A stretch of DNA of 35,209 bases from Sphingomonadales bacterium (lineage in GTDB: Bacteria; Pseudomonadota; Alphaproteobacteria; Sphingomonadales; Sphingomonadaceae): assembly GCA_025356275.1 (NCBI GenBank), contig JANXUK010000056.1, positions 1 through 35,209 on the forward strand, written 5' to 3'. Under the pieces are notes generated by a model, which was not told where the DNA came from, searched no databases, and saw nothing but the letters and a program-made list of their open reading frames with translations. Of the stretch, positions 9,244-17,698 are shown one piece after another (the stretch's first letter is position 1; every line of letters starts with the position of its first letter). Made by a program: the position numbers and the translations under genes.

Positions 9244-11193
9244 ATGCACAAAGACTTCCTCGCCTGCACCGCCGCGCTCGCCCTCGGCCTGTCGCTCTGC
9301 CCTGCTGCCAGCGCCCAGCGCTCGATGCCGCAGCCGGTGCCGATCATAGCCGCCGTCCCCGATGCCGTGGACACGCCGTATCCGGGGGTCATCAGCCTCA
9401 ATGTCGACGCGACCGACATTACGCACGCTGTCTTTCGCGTAACTGAAAAAGTGCCCGTCGCGGCGGGTACGACCAGCCTCATTCTCCAGCTTCCCGAATG
9501 GCTCCCCGGCAACCACGCCGCCACCGGCCCGATCGAGCAACTTAACGATGTGAAGTTCTACGCCGATGGCAAGCTGCTGCGGTGGTGGCGCGATCCGGTC
9601 GAAGTCTATGCGTTCCATATCGATGTGCCGGCCGGGGCCAGCGAAGTCACCGCCAAATTCGTCAACACATCGCCGGTGCAGGGGGGCGGCGAAGGCAGGG
9701 TCACCACCACGCGCGAGATGCTGAATCTTCAATGGGACGCGGTCAGCCTGTATCCCGCCGGGCATTTCGTCCGCCAGATCCGCATCAAGCCGACCGTGCT
9801 GTTCCCCGCCGGCTGGGGCGTGGCCAGCGCGCTGGACGGCAAGGTTCAGGACGGCGCGCGCGTCACCTGGGGTGAGACCGATTATGAGCTGCTGGTCGAT
9901 TCGCCAGTGTTTGCTGGGGTGAATTTCAAGCGCTTCGATCTGGGCAACAATGTCGCGATGAACATCGTGGCCGACAAGGCCGAGCAGCTGGCGATCAAGC
10001 CGGAGAATATGGCGGTCTATCATTCGCTGGTCGATGAGGCGCTGCTGGCGTTTGGCGCGCATCATTTCGACCATTACGATTTCCTGCTCGCGCTGACCGA
10101 CCGGATGGGCGGCATCGGGCTGGAGCATCACCGCTCCAGCGAAAACAGCATGGACCCCAATTCGCTGACCAAATGGGCCGAATATGACTGGGACCGCAAC
10201 GTTGTCGCGCATGAATTCAGCCATAGCTGGGACGGCAAGTTCCGCCGCCCGGCCAAGCTGTGGACCCCAGATTACCGCACCCCGATGCAGGACAATCTGC
10301 TGTGGGTCTATGAAGGCCAGACGCAGTTCTGGGGCCTCGTCCTCGCGGCCCGCTCGGGCGTGCAGTCCAAGGACGTGGTGCTGGGTGAGCTGGCCAATTA
10401 CGCCGGGCAGTTCTCGCAAATGCCGGGGCGCGTCTGGCGCTCGGTCGAGGATACTACCCATGACGAGATCATGGATCATCGCCGCCCGCGCTCCTTCTCG
10501 ACGATTTCGCGCAATGAGGATTATTATACCGAGGGTGCGCTGATCTGGCTGGAGGCCGATCAGGTGATCCGCGCCGGCACCCGTGGCAACAAGGGCATCG
10601 ACGATTTCGCGAAGGCCTTCTTCGGCATCAAGAATGGCGATTACGGCGAGGTCACGTATGATTTCGACGAGGTGGTGCGCACGCTGAACGGCGTTTACCC
10701 CTATGATTGGGCCAGCTTCCTGCACACCCGCATCATGGAGCCGAACCAGCCCAACGCGATCGCCGGGATCGAAAAGGCCGGCTACAGCCTGGTGTTCAAG
10801 GAGGAGCCAAACCCGTTCGACAAGGCGCGGATGGCCGATGCCAAGGGGCTCAGCCTGTACAATTCGCTGGGCATCGCCATCGACAAGGATGGCAAGATCA
10901 CCAGCAGCCGCTGGGACAGCGCGGGCTTCAACGCCGGGCTGGTCCCCGGGGGTATGATCCTGGCAGTGAACGGCCTGACCTATGATGCCGATGGCATCAA
11001 GGCGGCAATTACCGCCGCCAAGGGCAATGACAAACCCATCGATCTGGTGGTGCAGCGCGGCGACAAGGTGATGAACATTTCGGTCGCCTATCACGACGGC
11101 TTGCGCTGGCCGTGGCTGGAGCGGACGGGCAGCGCCAAGGGCCCGGTCGGCCTCGACCTGCTCCTCGCACCCCGGCGTCCCGGTGCCAAGTGA
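9244..11193 (+). CDS. secreted M61 family metallopeptidase (glycyl aminopeptidase-like) with PDZ domain
   Basis: 649 aa from the ATG at 9244. I chose this start because it places a clean signal peptide (MHKDFLACTAALALGLSLCP, cleavage after ASA near residue 24) at the N-terminus; the frame is open further upstream. The protein has an N-terminal beta-rich M61 domain (about 40-260), then the zinc site H323-EFS-H327 in NVVAHEFSHSWDGK and a distal Glu357 in LLWVYEGQTQ. A C-terminal PDZ-like domain covers roughly 540-640. Family members act as periplasmic aminopeptidases. It is followed 9 bases later by the DUF1345 gene, so the two are probably one operon. The physiological substrate is unknown. 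Confidence 0.92.
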   Translation: MHKDFLACTAALALGLSLCPAASAQRSMPQPVPIIAAVPDAVDTPYPGVISLNVDATDITHAVFRVTEKVPVAAGTTSLILQLPEWLPGNHAATGPIEQLNDVKFYADGKLLRWWRDPVEVYAFHIDVPAGASEVTAKFVNTSPVQGGGEGRVTTTREMLNLQWDAVSLYPAGHFVRQIRIKPTVLFPAGWGVASALDGKVQDGARVTWGETDYELLVDSPVFAGVNFKRFDLGNNVAMNIVADKAEQLAIKPENMAVYHSLVDEALLAFGAHHFDHYDFLLALTDRMGGIGLEHHRSSENSMDPNSLTKWAEYDWDRNVVAHEFSHSWDGKFRRPAKLWTPDYRTPMQDNLLWVYEGQTQFWGLVLAARSGVQSKDVVLGELANYAGQFSQMPGRVWRSVEDTTHDEIMDHRRPRSFSTISRNEDYYTEGALIWLEADQVIRAGTRGNKGIDDFAKAFFGIKNGDYGEVTYDFDEVVRTLNGVYPYDWASFLHTRIMEPNQPNAIAGIEKAGYSLVFKEEPNPFDKARMADAKGLSLYNSLGIAIDKDGKITSSRWDSAGFNAGLVPGGMILAVNGLTYDADGIKAAITAAKGNDKPIDLVVQRGDKVMNISVAYHDGLRWPWLERTGSAKGPVGLDLLLAPRRPGAK

Positions 11194-11202
11194 GCCGGCC
11201 CG

Positions 11203-11886
11203 GTGACTGACGGCCAAGTATCGGGGATTGGGGGCATGGCGGCGCGTATCGGGGGTGCGGTCTTGCCGCCGCGCTTTCTGGCATTCCTGCTGCTGCTGGT
11301 GCTGGGCACGGTGGGTTGGGGGGTGCTGTTCCCGGCGCATGTCTGGCAGGACCGGCTGGCGATGGGCTTTGATCTGGCCGCATCCCTGATGCTGCTGTCG
11401 CTGGTGCCGCTGCTCGGCGATCACGGGGTGGTGGCGATGCGGCGGCGCTCTGCGGGCAATGATGCCAACCGGGCGCTGGTGCTGGTGCTGACGACGGTGG
11501 TCACGTTGGTGGTGCTGGCGGCGGTGACTGTCGAATTGAAGGGCGCGCGCGCCGGCAATCCGCTGGCCATCGCGCGGCTGGTGATCACGCTGGCGCTGAT
11601 CTGGCTGTTCGGGAACAGCACCTATATGCTGCATTATGCGCATGCGTTCTATGCGCCTGATGGCAAGAGCGGTGACGCGGGGGGCATCACTTTTCCCGGC
11701 ACCCCCCATCCCAGCTACAGCGATTTTGCCTATTTCGCTTTCACGCTGGGCATGACGTTCCAGACCTCCGATGTGGAGATTACCGCCCCGGCGCTGCGGC
11801 GCGCGGCGCTGCTGCACTGCATCGCGGCATTCGTGTTCAATATCGGGGTCATCGCTTTCTCGATCAATGCGCTGGGCGGCGCCTGA
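11203..11886 (+). CDS. DUF1345 family integral membrane protein
   Basis: 227 aa starting with GTG at 11203; the ATG at 11236 is an alternative. There are four to five hydrophobic segments (roughly 25-45, 50-72, 92-112, 126-146, 195-222). Family-typical features are FGNSTYMLHYAHAFY, a GGITFPGTPHPSYSDFAYFAF stretch and TFQTSDVEI followed by ALRRAALLH. The function of the family is not known to me. It follows the M61 peptidase gene by 9 bases. Downstream lies the palindrome array, so the transcript may end there. Confidence 0.82.
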   Translation: MTDGQVSGIGGMAARIGGAVLPPRFLAFLLLLVLGTVGWGVLFPAHVWQDRLAMGFDLAASLMLLSLVPLLGDHGVVAMRRRSAGNDANRALVLVLTTVVTLVVLAAVTVELKGARAGNPLAIARLVITLALIWLFGNSTYMLHYAHAFYAPDGKSGDAGGITFPGTPHPSYSDFAYFAFTLGMTFQTSDVEITAPALRRAALLHCIAAFVFNIGVIAFSINALGGA

Positions 11887-11900
11887 CGAACCGCTATTGT

Positions 11901-12020
11901 CGCATTGCGTTGCGATGCAGCGTAGCTAATTCCATTGCATTGCAATGCAGTGCCTCCAGTTAGGCTGCATTGCGTTGCAATGCAGCGCTCCCCGTTGGGC
12001 TGCATTGCGTTGCAATGCAG
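11901..12020. repeat. array of four GCATTGC-palindromes upstream of ppa
   Basis: Four related 20-base units begin at 11901, 11931, 11966 and 12001 (steps of 30, 35 and 35). The last two are identical, TGCATTGCGTTGCAATGCAG; with the preceding C each is a palindrome with arms CTGCATTGC and GCAATGCAG around GTT. The first two are degenerate copies of the same pattern. The array ends 51 bases before the ppa ATG. It could be multiple binding sites for one regulator, a set of small hairpins, or an expanded repeat. Confidence 0.85.
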
Positions 12021-12071
12021 CAGGAGCCGCGATAGGGGGCGCCAGCCCTCCCCGTACAGGAACCCGCTCCC

Positions 12072-12623
12072 ATGGATATCAGCAAGATCAGCATCGGCGA
12101 CAATCCGCCCGAGAGCCTCAACGTCATCATCGAATGCCCGATCGGCGGCGAGCCGGTAAAGTATGAATTCGACAAGGCCTCGGGCGCACTGTTCGTCGAC
12201 CGTATCCTGCATACGCCGATGCGCTATCCGGCCAATTACGGGTTTGTGCCGCACACGCTGTCGCCCGATGGCGACCCGCTGGACGCGCTGGTGATTGCGC
12301 GCTCGCCGTTCATTCCGGGCTGTGTGGTGCGGGCTCGGCCGATCGGGGTTTTGAACCTTGAGGATGAGCATGGCGGCGACGAAAAACTGATCTGTGTGCC
12401 GGTGGACACCACCTTCCCGTATTATTCGGATGTCGGTGAACGGGGGGACCTGCCCTCGATCATCCTTCAGCAGATCGAACATTTCTTTAAGCATTACAAG
12501 GATCTGGAATCGGAGAAGTGGGTCCGGGTCGGCGAATGGGGCGATGCCGATGCGGCGCGGCAAATCGTGATCGAGGCTATCGCCCGCGCGGAGGCGAAGG
12601 GCGACCACAACGCCGTGCGTTAG
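12072..12623 (+). CDS. ppa: inorganic pyrophosphatase, family I
   Basis: 183 aa, close to the 175 of the E. coli enzyme. It hydrolyses pyrophosphate from biosynthetic reactions, in the cytoplasm with magnesium. The signature DGDPLDALV is present near residues 71-79, as are KYEFDK, the MRYPANYGFVPHT segment and the C-terminal HYKDLE followed by a conserved Lys-Trp. The start follows AGGAACCCGCTCCC. Its upstream region is the palindrome array. Its stop codon overlaps the stop of the convergent DUF1801 pseudogene. Confidence 0.96.
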   Translation: MDISKISIGDNPPESLNVIIECPIGGEPVKYEFDKASGALFVDRILHTPMRYPANYGFVPHTLSPDGDPLDALVIARSPFIPGCVVRARPIGVLNLEDEHGGDEKLICVPVDTTFPYYSDVGERGDLPSIILQQIEHFFKHYKDLESEKWVRVGEWGDADAARQIVIEAIARAEAKGDHNAVR

Positions 12624-13066
12624 GCCGGTCGGCGTGGCCGCTGCCAGGCCGATACCGATTTGATCACCAACTGGCCGATGCGCGCGGGATCTTGCGGGAA
12701 CCCGGCGCGGGTACAACCCTGGGTGGTCAGCGCGGTGATCTCGGGCCGGTCGAGGTCGGCGGCACTGCCCAGCACGATATGCCGCACCATATTGCCCCCG
12801 CCCTTGAGCAACCCTGCGGGGTCGTCGAGCCGGGCGCTGAGGAACAGGCTGACCCAGCGCGGATAGGCCGCGATCGACATGATCGCGCTGCCGGGCTTGC
12901 CGTCGGGTGAAAACCCCGCCACCAGCGCGTTGTAATTGCCCTAGGCCAGCGCATCGGCCTGGGGCAGACGCGCGCGCATACGGGCGATCGCCTCACCCGA
13001 GCAGGCAGCAACCTCGGGCGTGTATTTGGCGAGGAATTCTGCGGGACGGGTTACCGGATCTTCCAT
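12620..13066 (-). pseudogene. DUF1801 domain protein gene interrupted by an in-frame amber codon
   Basis: From ATG 13066 the frame reads MEDPVTRPAEFLAKYTPEVA and onward, matching the start of DUF1801 proteins. It meets TAG at 12941-12943 (codon 42), then continues in the same frame as GNYNALVAGFSPDGKP and on to TAA at 12620-12622. Relatives usually have an aromatic residue before GNYNALV, so a single TAT/TAC to TAG change fits. The full gene would be 148 codons, normal for the family, and the rest looks undamaged (SIAAYPRWVSLFL, GNMVRHI). Either it is a recent nonsense pseudogene or a shorter product starts at the GTG at 12922. The family is small, cytoplasmic and poorly understood. Confidence 0.8.
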
Positions 13067-13167
13067 GACGGCAGGATGCGGGGGTAGTTTACGCCCGTCA
13101 ATGGGCAGCAAAAACCAAGCCTGCCTTCAAAGGGAGCGAAGCTTGCCCCCGAATATGAGCGCCAACC

Positions 13168-14514
13168 TCAATCCCCCGCCACCATCATCCCGTCGATCCG
13201 CACCGTCGGCACATTGACCGCGCGATGCCATTCGAGGTCGTTGGCCGGGGTCAGCGCGGCGAACATGTCGACCAGATTGCCAGCAATCGTGAACTCGGCC
13301 ACCGCCGGGCCCAGCACGCCGCCGGTGATGCGAAAGCCCGAAGCGCCCTGGCTGTAATCGCCGGTGACCATATTGACGCCGTGCCCGATCAGCTCGGTAA
13401 TATAGACCCCGTCGGCAATGTCGGCCATCAGCTCGGCCGGGGTGGCGCTGCCGGCGGCGAGCGAGAGGTTGCTGGCCGAGACCCCCGGCGCCCCCGCCCC
13501 ACCGCGCACCGCATGGCCGGTGGCGGCAAGGCCGAGCTGGCGCGCCGATGCGCTATCCATCAGCCAGCCGGTCAGGCGGCCCCTGTGGACCACATCGCGC
13601 CGCGCGGTGGGCAGGCCCTCGCCATCAAACGGACGCGAACGAAGGCCTCGTTGGCGCAGCGGATCGTCGGTGATGGTGATCGCGCTGTCGAACAGCTGAT
13701 CCTCCAGCCTTTCGAGCAGGAAACTGGCGCGCCGGGCGATCGCCGAGCCCGATATGGCCCCGATCAGGCTGCCCAGAATGGTGCCCGCGATCCGCGCGTC
13801 GATCAGCACCGGCATCGCCCCGCTTTTCATCCGCCCTGGATTGAGCCGCGCCACGGCACGTTCCCCCGCCATGCGCCCGATCTCGGCGGGAGGGGGCAGG
13901 TCGGCGCCGTGACGCGCACTGCGCCAGGCATAGTCGCGCTGCATCCCGCGGCCCTCGCCCGCCACGACGCTGGCGCTGAGCGAATGGCTGGTCCCGGCAT
14001 AGGCGCCGGCAAAGCCGTGGCTGGTGGCGAGCGCGCTGAGCGCCCGCCCGGCGCCGACCCCGGCGCCCTCGCTGTTGGTGACGCCGGAGACCCCGCGCGC
14101 CGCATCCTCGGCCTCCTCGGCCAGATGGCGCAGGTGGGCGGGGGTGGGTTCGGCATCGTCGATCAGGTCGAGATCGGGCAGCGGGCCCTTGAACAATCGG
14201 TCCTCGGGGGCGAGGCCAGCAAAGCGGTCCTCTGGCGCGGCACCGGCCATCGCCACCGCACGCTGTGCCAGCTCGGCCAGCGCATTGTCGCCAAGGTCGG
14301 TGGAGCCAATGCTGGCTGAGCGGCGACCCACGAACACCCGCAGGCCGATATGCTCGCTCTCCGACCGCTCGACATCCTCCAGCCGGCCCAGCCGCACCGA
14401 AATGCTGTCGGCGGCATCGGCGTGATAGACCGCATCAGCGGCATCGGCCCCGGCACGGCGGGCGCGGGCGACCAGTGCCTCGGCGCGGTCCTGCGCGGCG
14501 GCGGGATCAAGCAT
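13168..14514 (-). CDS. pmbA: PmbA/TldE family metalloprotease subunit
   Basis: 448 aa, the family's usual length. TldD and TldE (PmbA) form a heterodimeric protease that trims unfolded or modified peptides such as microcin precursors; PmbA is the partner without the zinc motif. No HExxxH is seen here, which fits PmbA rather than TldD. Recognisable parts are GLRVFVGRRSASIGSTDL near residue 57, a central RPFDGEGLPTARRDVVHRG and the C-terminal ELIGHGVNMVTGDYSQGASG. It starts at ATG 14514. No tldD lies in the window. The neighbours are unrelated. Confidence 0.92.
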   Translation of the reverse strand: MLDPAAAQDRAEALVARARRAGADAADAVYHADAADSISVRLGRLEDVERSESEHIGLRVFVGRRSASIGSTDLGDNALAELAQRAVAMAGAAPEDRFAGLAPEDRLFKGPLPDLDLIDDAEPTPAHLRHLAEEAEDAARGVSGVTNSEGAGVGAGRALSALATSHGFAGAYAGTSHSLSASVVAGEGRGMQRDYAWRSARHGADLPPPAEIGRMAGERAVARLNPGRMKSGAMPVLIDARIAGTILGSLIGAISGSAIARRASFLLERLEDQLFDSAITITDDPLRQRGLRSRPFDGEGLPTARRDVVHRGRLTGWLMDSASARQLGLAATGHAVRGGAGAPGVSASNLSLAAGSATPAELMADIADGVYITELIGHGVNMVTGDYSQGASGFRITGGVLGPAVAEFTIAGNLVDMFAALTPANDLEWHRAVNVPTVRIDGMMVAGD

Positions 14515-14620
14515 GGAGGGAGCGCTGCATCTGGGGGCTTTCCGGTATGTCGCAGCCGGATCGATTGGCCGGCGGCGGGGTCGCCATTCTATACGCGCGG
14601 GCGCGGCAACGGCAATGGCT

Positions 14621-14678
14621 TAGAGCGTTTTCCAGTCGGGCGGAAACACCCGAAAGCTCGGGAAACGCGGTCGCTCTA
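14621..14678. repeat. alphaproteobacterial palindromic repeat (TAGAGCG ends)
   Basis: TAGAGCG (14621-14627) pairs with CGCTCTA (14672-14678). Inside are GTTTTCC against GGAAAC and a perfect small hairpin CCCGA-AAGC-TCGGG (14650-14663). Such AGAGCG-TTTTCC elements are common between alphaproteobacterial genes. Its right end contains the TAG stop of the downstream-facing membrane protein gene. The rest of 14515-14620 holds nothing I can name. Confidence 0.75.
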
Positions 14679-15098
14679 GGCGATGCGCGCCAACAGCAGG
14701 AACGCGCCCGAGATCACAAACGGCAGCCCCACGGCCAGCGCCCACAGCATCATCCGGTCATGGCGGAAATGGCTGGCCAGCGCGGGATGCGCCGCTTCCT
14801 CATCGCTCAACCGGTTCCAGCGCCGCTCATACCCACGACACGAGGGGATGATCGCCACCACCAACACGATCAGCGCGATATAAGGCAGCAGCGACGGCCC
14901 CTCGCTCTTCAAGGCGCCCATGGTCACGAAAATCTGCAAAACAGTATAGACCAGCAGCGCATAGGCAATATGGTTGCTCATCCGCCGGCGCCAGTCCACC
15001 GGGCGGGAGTCCACCGGGCGGGAGTTGGCAGGACGAGCCGGGGCAGCATCGGTGCCCCGGTCGGCGTGGATAAAGCTGCTCCATGCTTTGGCCATCAT
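14676..15098 (-). CDS. small three-TM membrane protein, unknown function
   Basis: 140 aa from ATG 15098; ATG 15095 and a GTG at 15119 are alternatives. Three hydrophobic stretches can be read: NHIAYALLVYTVLQIFVTMG, LLPYIALIVLVVAIIPS and MMLWALAVGLPFVISGAFLL. The charged loop between the last two (YERRWNRLSDEEAAHP) should be cytoplasmic or periplasmic according to topology. I do not recognise a named family. The N-terminal hydrophilic part contains a duplicated SRPVD produced by a 15-base tandem repeat. The TAG stop lies within the end of a palindromic repeat. Confidence 0.68.
   Translation of the reverse strand: MMAKAWSSFIHADRGTDAAPARPANSRPVDSRPVDWRRRMSNHIAYALLVYTVLQIFVTMGALKSEGPSLLPYIALIVLVVAIIPSCRGYERRWNRLSDEEAAHPALASHFRHDRMMLWALAVGLPFVISGAFLLLARIA
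14996..15025. repeat. 15-bp perfect tandem duplication within a gene
   Basis: CCACCGGGCGGGAGT occurs twice in a row (14996-15010 and 15011-15025). It is in frame and doubles five residues (SRPVD) in the N-terminal hydrophilic part of the small membrane protein. Confidence 0.9.
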
Positions 15099-15336
15099 CG
15101 TCACCCCAATGTCACCCACCGGTCCGCCACGCGTCCGGTGTTATTTGCATCAGTCTATCAGCGATAGCGGCGCAATCAAGCGGGTTTACCATAGGCTGAG
15201 CAGCGCCCGCGCCGTAGTTAATTTTTTGTTGACTGATGTTCTGTAACGATGGCGCGGTAATGACCATGCATGAAACCTGCCAATCGGCGATTTGCCGCCT
15301 TGCCCATCGCTGGCCCGCGACGTAAATGGTGCCGCA

Positions 15337-16107
15337 ATGACCGACACAGCCACGTTCTCGCCCGATGTTCCGACAATTGCCGCTGCCGGCGGGCTGGAGG
15401 TGGTGTCGATCGGCAAGAGCTATGACAAGCGCGTCGTGCTGTCCGATATCTCGCTGTCGGTGGCCAAGGGCGAGGTTCTCGGCCTGCTCGGCCCCAATGG
15501 CGCGGGCAAGACCACCTGTTTCTATTCGATCATGGGGCTGGTGCGACCCGATGCCGGGCGGATTTTGCTCGACGGGATCGATATCACCCGGCTGCCGATG
15601 TATCGCCGCGCGATCTTGGGGCTCGGCTATTTGCCGCAGGAAACCTCGATCTTTCGCGGGCTCAGCGTGGAACAGAACATCAATGCGGTGCTCGAACTGG
15701 TCGAGCCCGACAAGGCGGTACGCGCGGCCGAGCTGGAGCGGTTGCTCGATGAATTCGGCCTGACCAAGCTACGCAGCAGCGCCGCGATGGCGCTGTCGGG
15801 TGGGGAGCGGCGGCGCTGCGAGATTGCGCGGGCACTGGCGGCCAGCCCTTCGATCATGCTGCTGGATGAGCCGTTTGCCGGCATCGATCCGCTGTCCATC
15901 GGGGACATCCGCCATCTGGTGATCGATTTGAAACAGCGCGGCATCGGCGTGCTGATCACCGATCACAACGTGCGCGAAACGCTGGATATCTGCGACCGCG
16001 CCTGCATCATCTATGGCGGGCAGGTGCTGTTCGCGGGCAGCCCGGAGGCGCTGGTCGCCGACGAAAACGTGCGCCGCCTGTATCTGGGCGAGGGTTTCAC
16101 GCTGTGA
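15337..16107 (+). CDS. lptB: LPS export ABC transporter ATP-binding protein
   Basis: 256 aa from ATG 15337. The frame is open 15 codons upstream, but this start gives the family N-terminus. LptB is the cytoplasmic ATPase that drives lipopolysaccharide extraction with LptF/LptG. Visible are Walker A GPNGAGKTT (52-60), the Q-loop in GYLPQETSIFRGLS, the signature LSGGERRR (153-160), Walker B IMLLDEP (173-179) and the switch His in LITDHNVRETL, all typical of LptB. rpoN follows by 23 bases, the classical lptB-rpoN order of Proteobacteria. The 217 bases before it are AT-richer and may hold the promoter. Confidence 0.96.
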   Translation: MTDTATFSPDVPTIAAAGGLEVVSIGKSYDKRVVLSDISLSVAKGEVLGLLGPNGAGKTTCFYSIMGLVRPDAGRILLDGIDITRLPMYRRAILGLGYLPQETSIFRGLSVEQNINAVLELVEPDKAVRAAELERLLDEFGLTKLRSSAAMALSGGERRRCEIARALAASPSIMLLDEPFAGIDPLSIGDIRHLVIDLKQRGIGVLITDHNVRETLDICDRACIIYGGQVLFAGSPEALVADENVRRLYLGEGFTL

Positions 16108-16130
16108 CCCCGAGCAGTTGCGGCTAAGCG

Positions 16131-17660
16131 ATGGCGATGGGCCCGCGCCTCGACCTGCGGCAATCGCAATCGCTGGTGATGACCCCGCAGCTTCAGCAGG
16201 CGATCAAGCTGCTGGCGCTGTCGAACCTTGAGATCGAGGCATTCATCGGCGAGGCGCTGGAGGCCAATCCGCTGCTCGATATCGGCGATACCGCGCCCGC
16301 TGATATTCCCGATGCCCTGACCGATCAGCGGCGCACCACGCTCGAAAGCTCCCCGGTCGATCAGTTGATCGGCGAGGGGCGCGGCGCCGATGACCGGCCG
16401 CTCGATATCGATGCCACTACGCTCGACCGCGACCGCGACACCGGTGATGGCCATATGGCAGACGGCGGCGGCGATGATTCGGGCTTTGCCGGCCAGGCCG
16501 CGTTCGAGGGCGATGCGCGGATCGGGGCGGGCGGCGAGGCTCCGGGGATCGACGAGCAGGGCGGCGGCGATGGCAGTCTGGCCGATCACCTCCACGCGCA
16601 GGTCGGTGCCGCGTCGCGCGATGCGGGGCTGGTGTTCATCGCCCGCCACCTGATCGATCAGCTGGACGAGGCCGGCTATCTGCCGATGCCGCTGCGCGCC
16701 GCCGCCGAGGATATGGGCGTTCCGCTGGCGGCGGCAGAGGCCGGGCTGGTGCTGGTGCAGACGCTCGATCCAACCGGGGTGGGCGCGCGAACGCTGGGCG
16801 AATGCATCGCGTTGCAGGCCCGCGAGGCCGACCGTTATGACCCGGCGATGGCGCGGCTGATCGACAATCTGGATCTGGTCGGGCGCGGCGAATTGGCTCG
16901 ACTGCGGCGGATGTGCGGGGTCGATGACGAGGATTTCGTCGATATGCTGAACGAATTGCGCGCCTACGATCCCAAGCCTGGCCTGCGTTTTGGCGGCGGC
17001 GTGGCGGCGGCGGTGGTGCCCGATATATTGATCAGCGCGCGCACCGATGGCGGCTGGACCATCGCGCTCAACCAGGCGACTTTGCCGCGCGTGCTGGTCA
17101 ATCGCGGCTATTATGTCGAGTTGAAAGCCGCCTGCGACGACAAGGTGGCGCGCGGCTGGCTGTCCGAAAAACTGGCCGACGCCAATTGGCTGGTGAAAGC
17201 GCTGGACCAACGTCAGCGTACCATCCTCAAGGTCGCGACCGAGATTGTGCGCCAGCAAGACGGGTTTTTCCGTCACGGGGTCAGCCAGCTTAAACCCCTG
17301 ACTCTGCGCACCGTGGCCGAGGCGATTTCGCTGCATGAATCGACGGTCAGTCGGGTCACTTCGAACAAATATCTGCTCTGCGCGCGCGGCACGATCGAGC
17401 TCAAATATTTCTTCACTTCGGGCGTCGCCTCTGCCGATGGCGAGGGCGCGGTTTCGGCTGAGTCGGTAAAAGCAGCGATCCGCGACCTCATCGGCGCCGA
17501 AACACCGCGTAATATCCTGTCCGACGATGCGCTGGTCGATCTGCTGCGCGGGCGCGGCTTTGATCTGGCGCGGCGGACCGTGGCCAAATATCGCGAGGCC
17601 ATCGGCCTGGGCAGTTCGGTGCAGCGGCGCCGGCAAAAGGCGCTGGCAGGGGTGCGTTAG
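16131..17660 (+). CDS. rpoN: RNA polymerase sigma-54 factor
   Basis: 509 aa. Region I at the N-terminus (LRQSQSLVMTPQLQQAIKLL) is the glutamine/leucine-rich activator-responsive part. An acidic linker covers about 60-150. The core-binding domain follows, then the helix-turn-helix (TLRTVAEAISLHESTVSRVT). The RpoN box ARRTVAKYRE (positions about 483-492) reads the -24 promoter element. The cognate activators are not in the window. It follows lptB by 23 bases. The sequence looks intact, with no frameshift. Confidence 0.97.
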   Translation: MAMGPRLDLRQSQSLVMTPQLQQAIKLLALSNLEIEAFIGEALEANPLLDIGDTAPADIPDALTDQRRTTLESSPVDQLIGEGRGADDRPLDIDATTLDRDRDTGDGHMADGGGDDSGFAGQAAFEGDARIGAGGEAPGIDEQGGGDGSLADHLHAQVGAASRDAGLVFIARHLIDQLDEAGYLPMPLRAAAEDMGVPLAAAEAGLVLVQTLDPTGVGARTLGECIALQAREADRYDPAMARLIDNLDLVGRGELARLRRMCGVDDEDFVDMLNELRAYDPKPGLRFGGGVAAAVVPDILISARTDGGWTIALNQATLPRVLVNRGYYVELKAACDDKVARGWLSEKLADANWLVKALDQRQRTILKVATEIVRQQDGFFRHGVSQLKPLTLRTVAEAISLHESTVSRVTSNKYLLCARGTIELKYFFTSGVASADGEGAVSAESVKAAIRDLIGAETPRNILSDDALVDLLRGRGFDLARRTVAKYREAIGLGSSVQRRRQKALAGVR

Positions 17661-17698
17661 GCGGGTTAGAATGCGCAAAAATCCTTTGGGGGACCGCC

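Noticed and set aside
9163-11817. 884-residue open frame on the minus strand opposite the M61 peptidase and DUF1345 genes
   Set aside because: It is rich in H, R, Q and G without any domain, and lies opposite two well-supported genes; a typical GC-rich antisense artefact.
11901-12020. CRISPR array
   Set aside because: The units are palindromes 20-21 bases long with spacers of only 10-15 bases that share no CRISPR geometry, and there are no cas genes.
16011-17678. 555-residue frame opposite rpoN
   Set aside because: No domain, and the opposite strand carries an intact sigma-54 gene.
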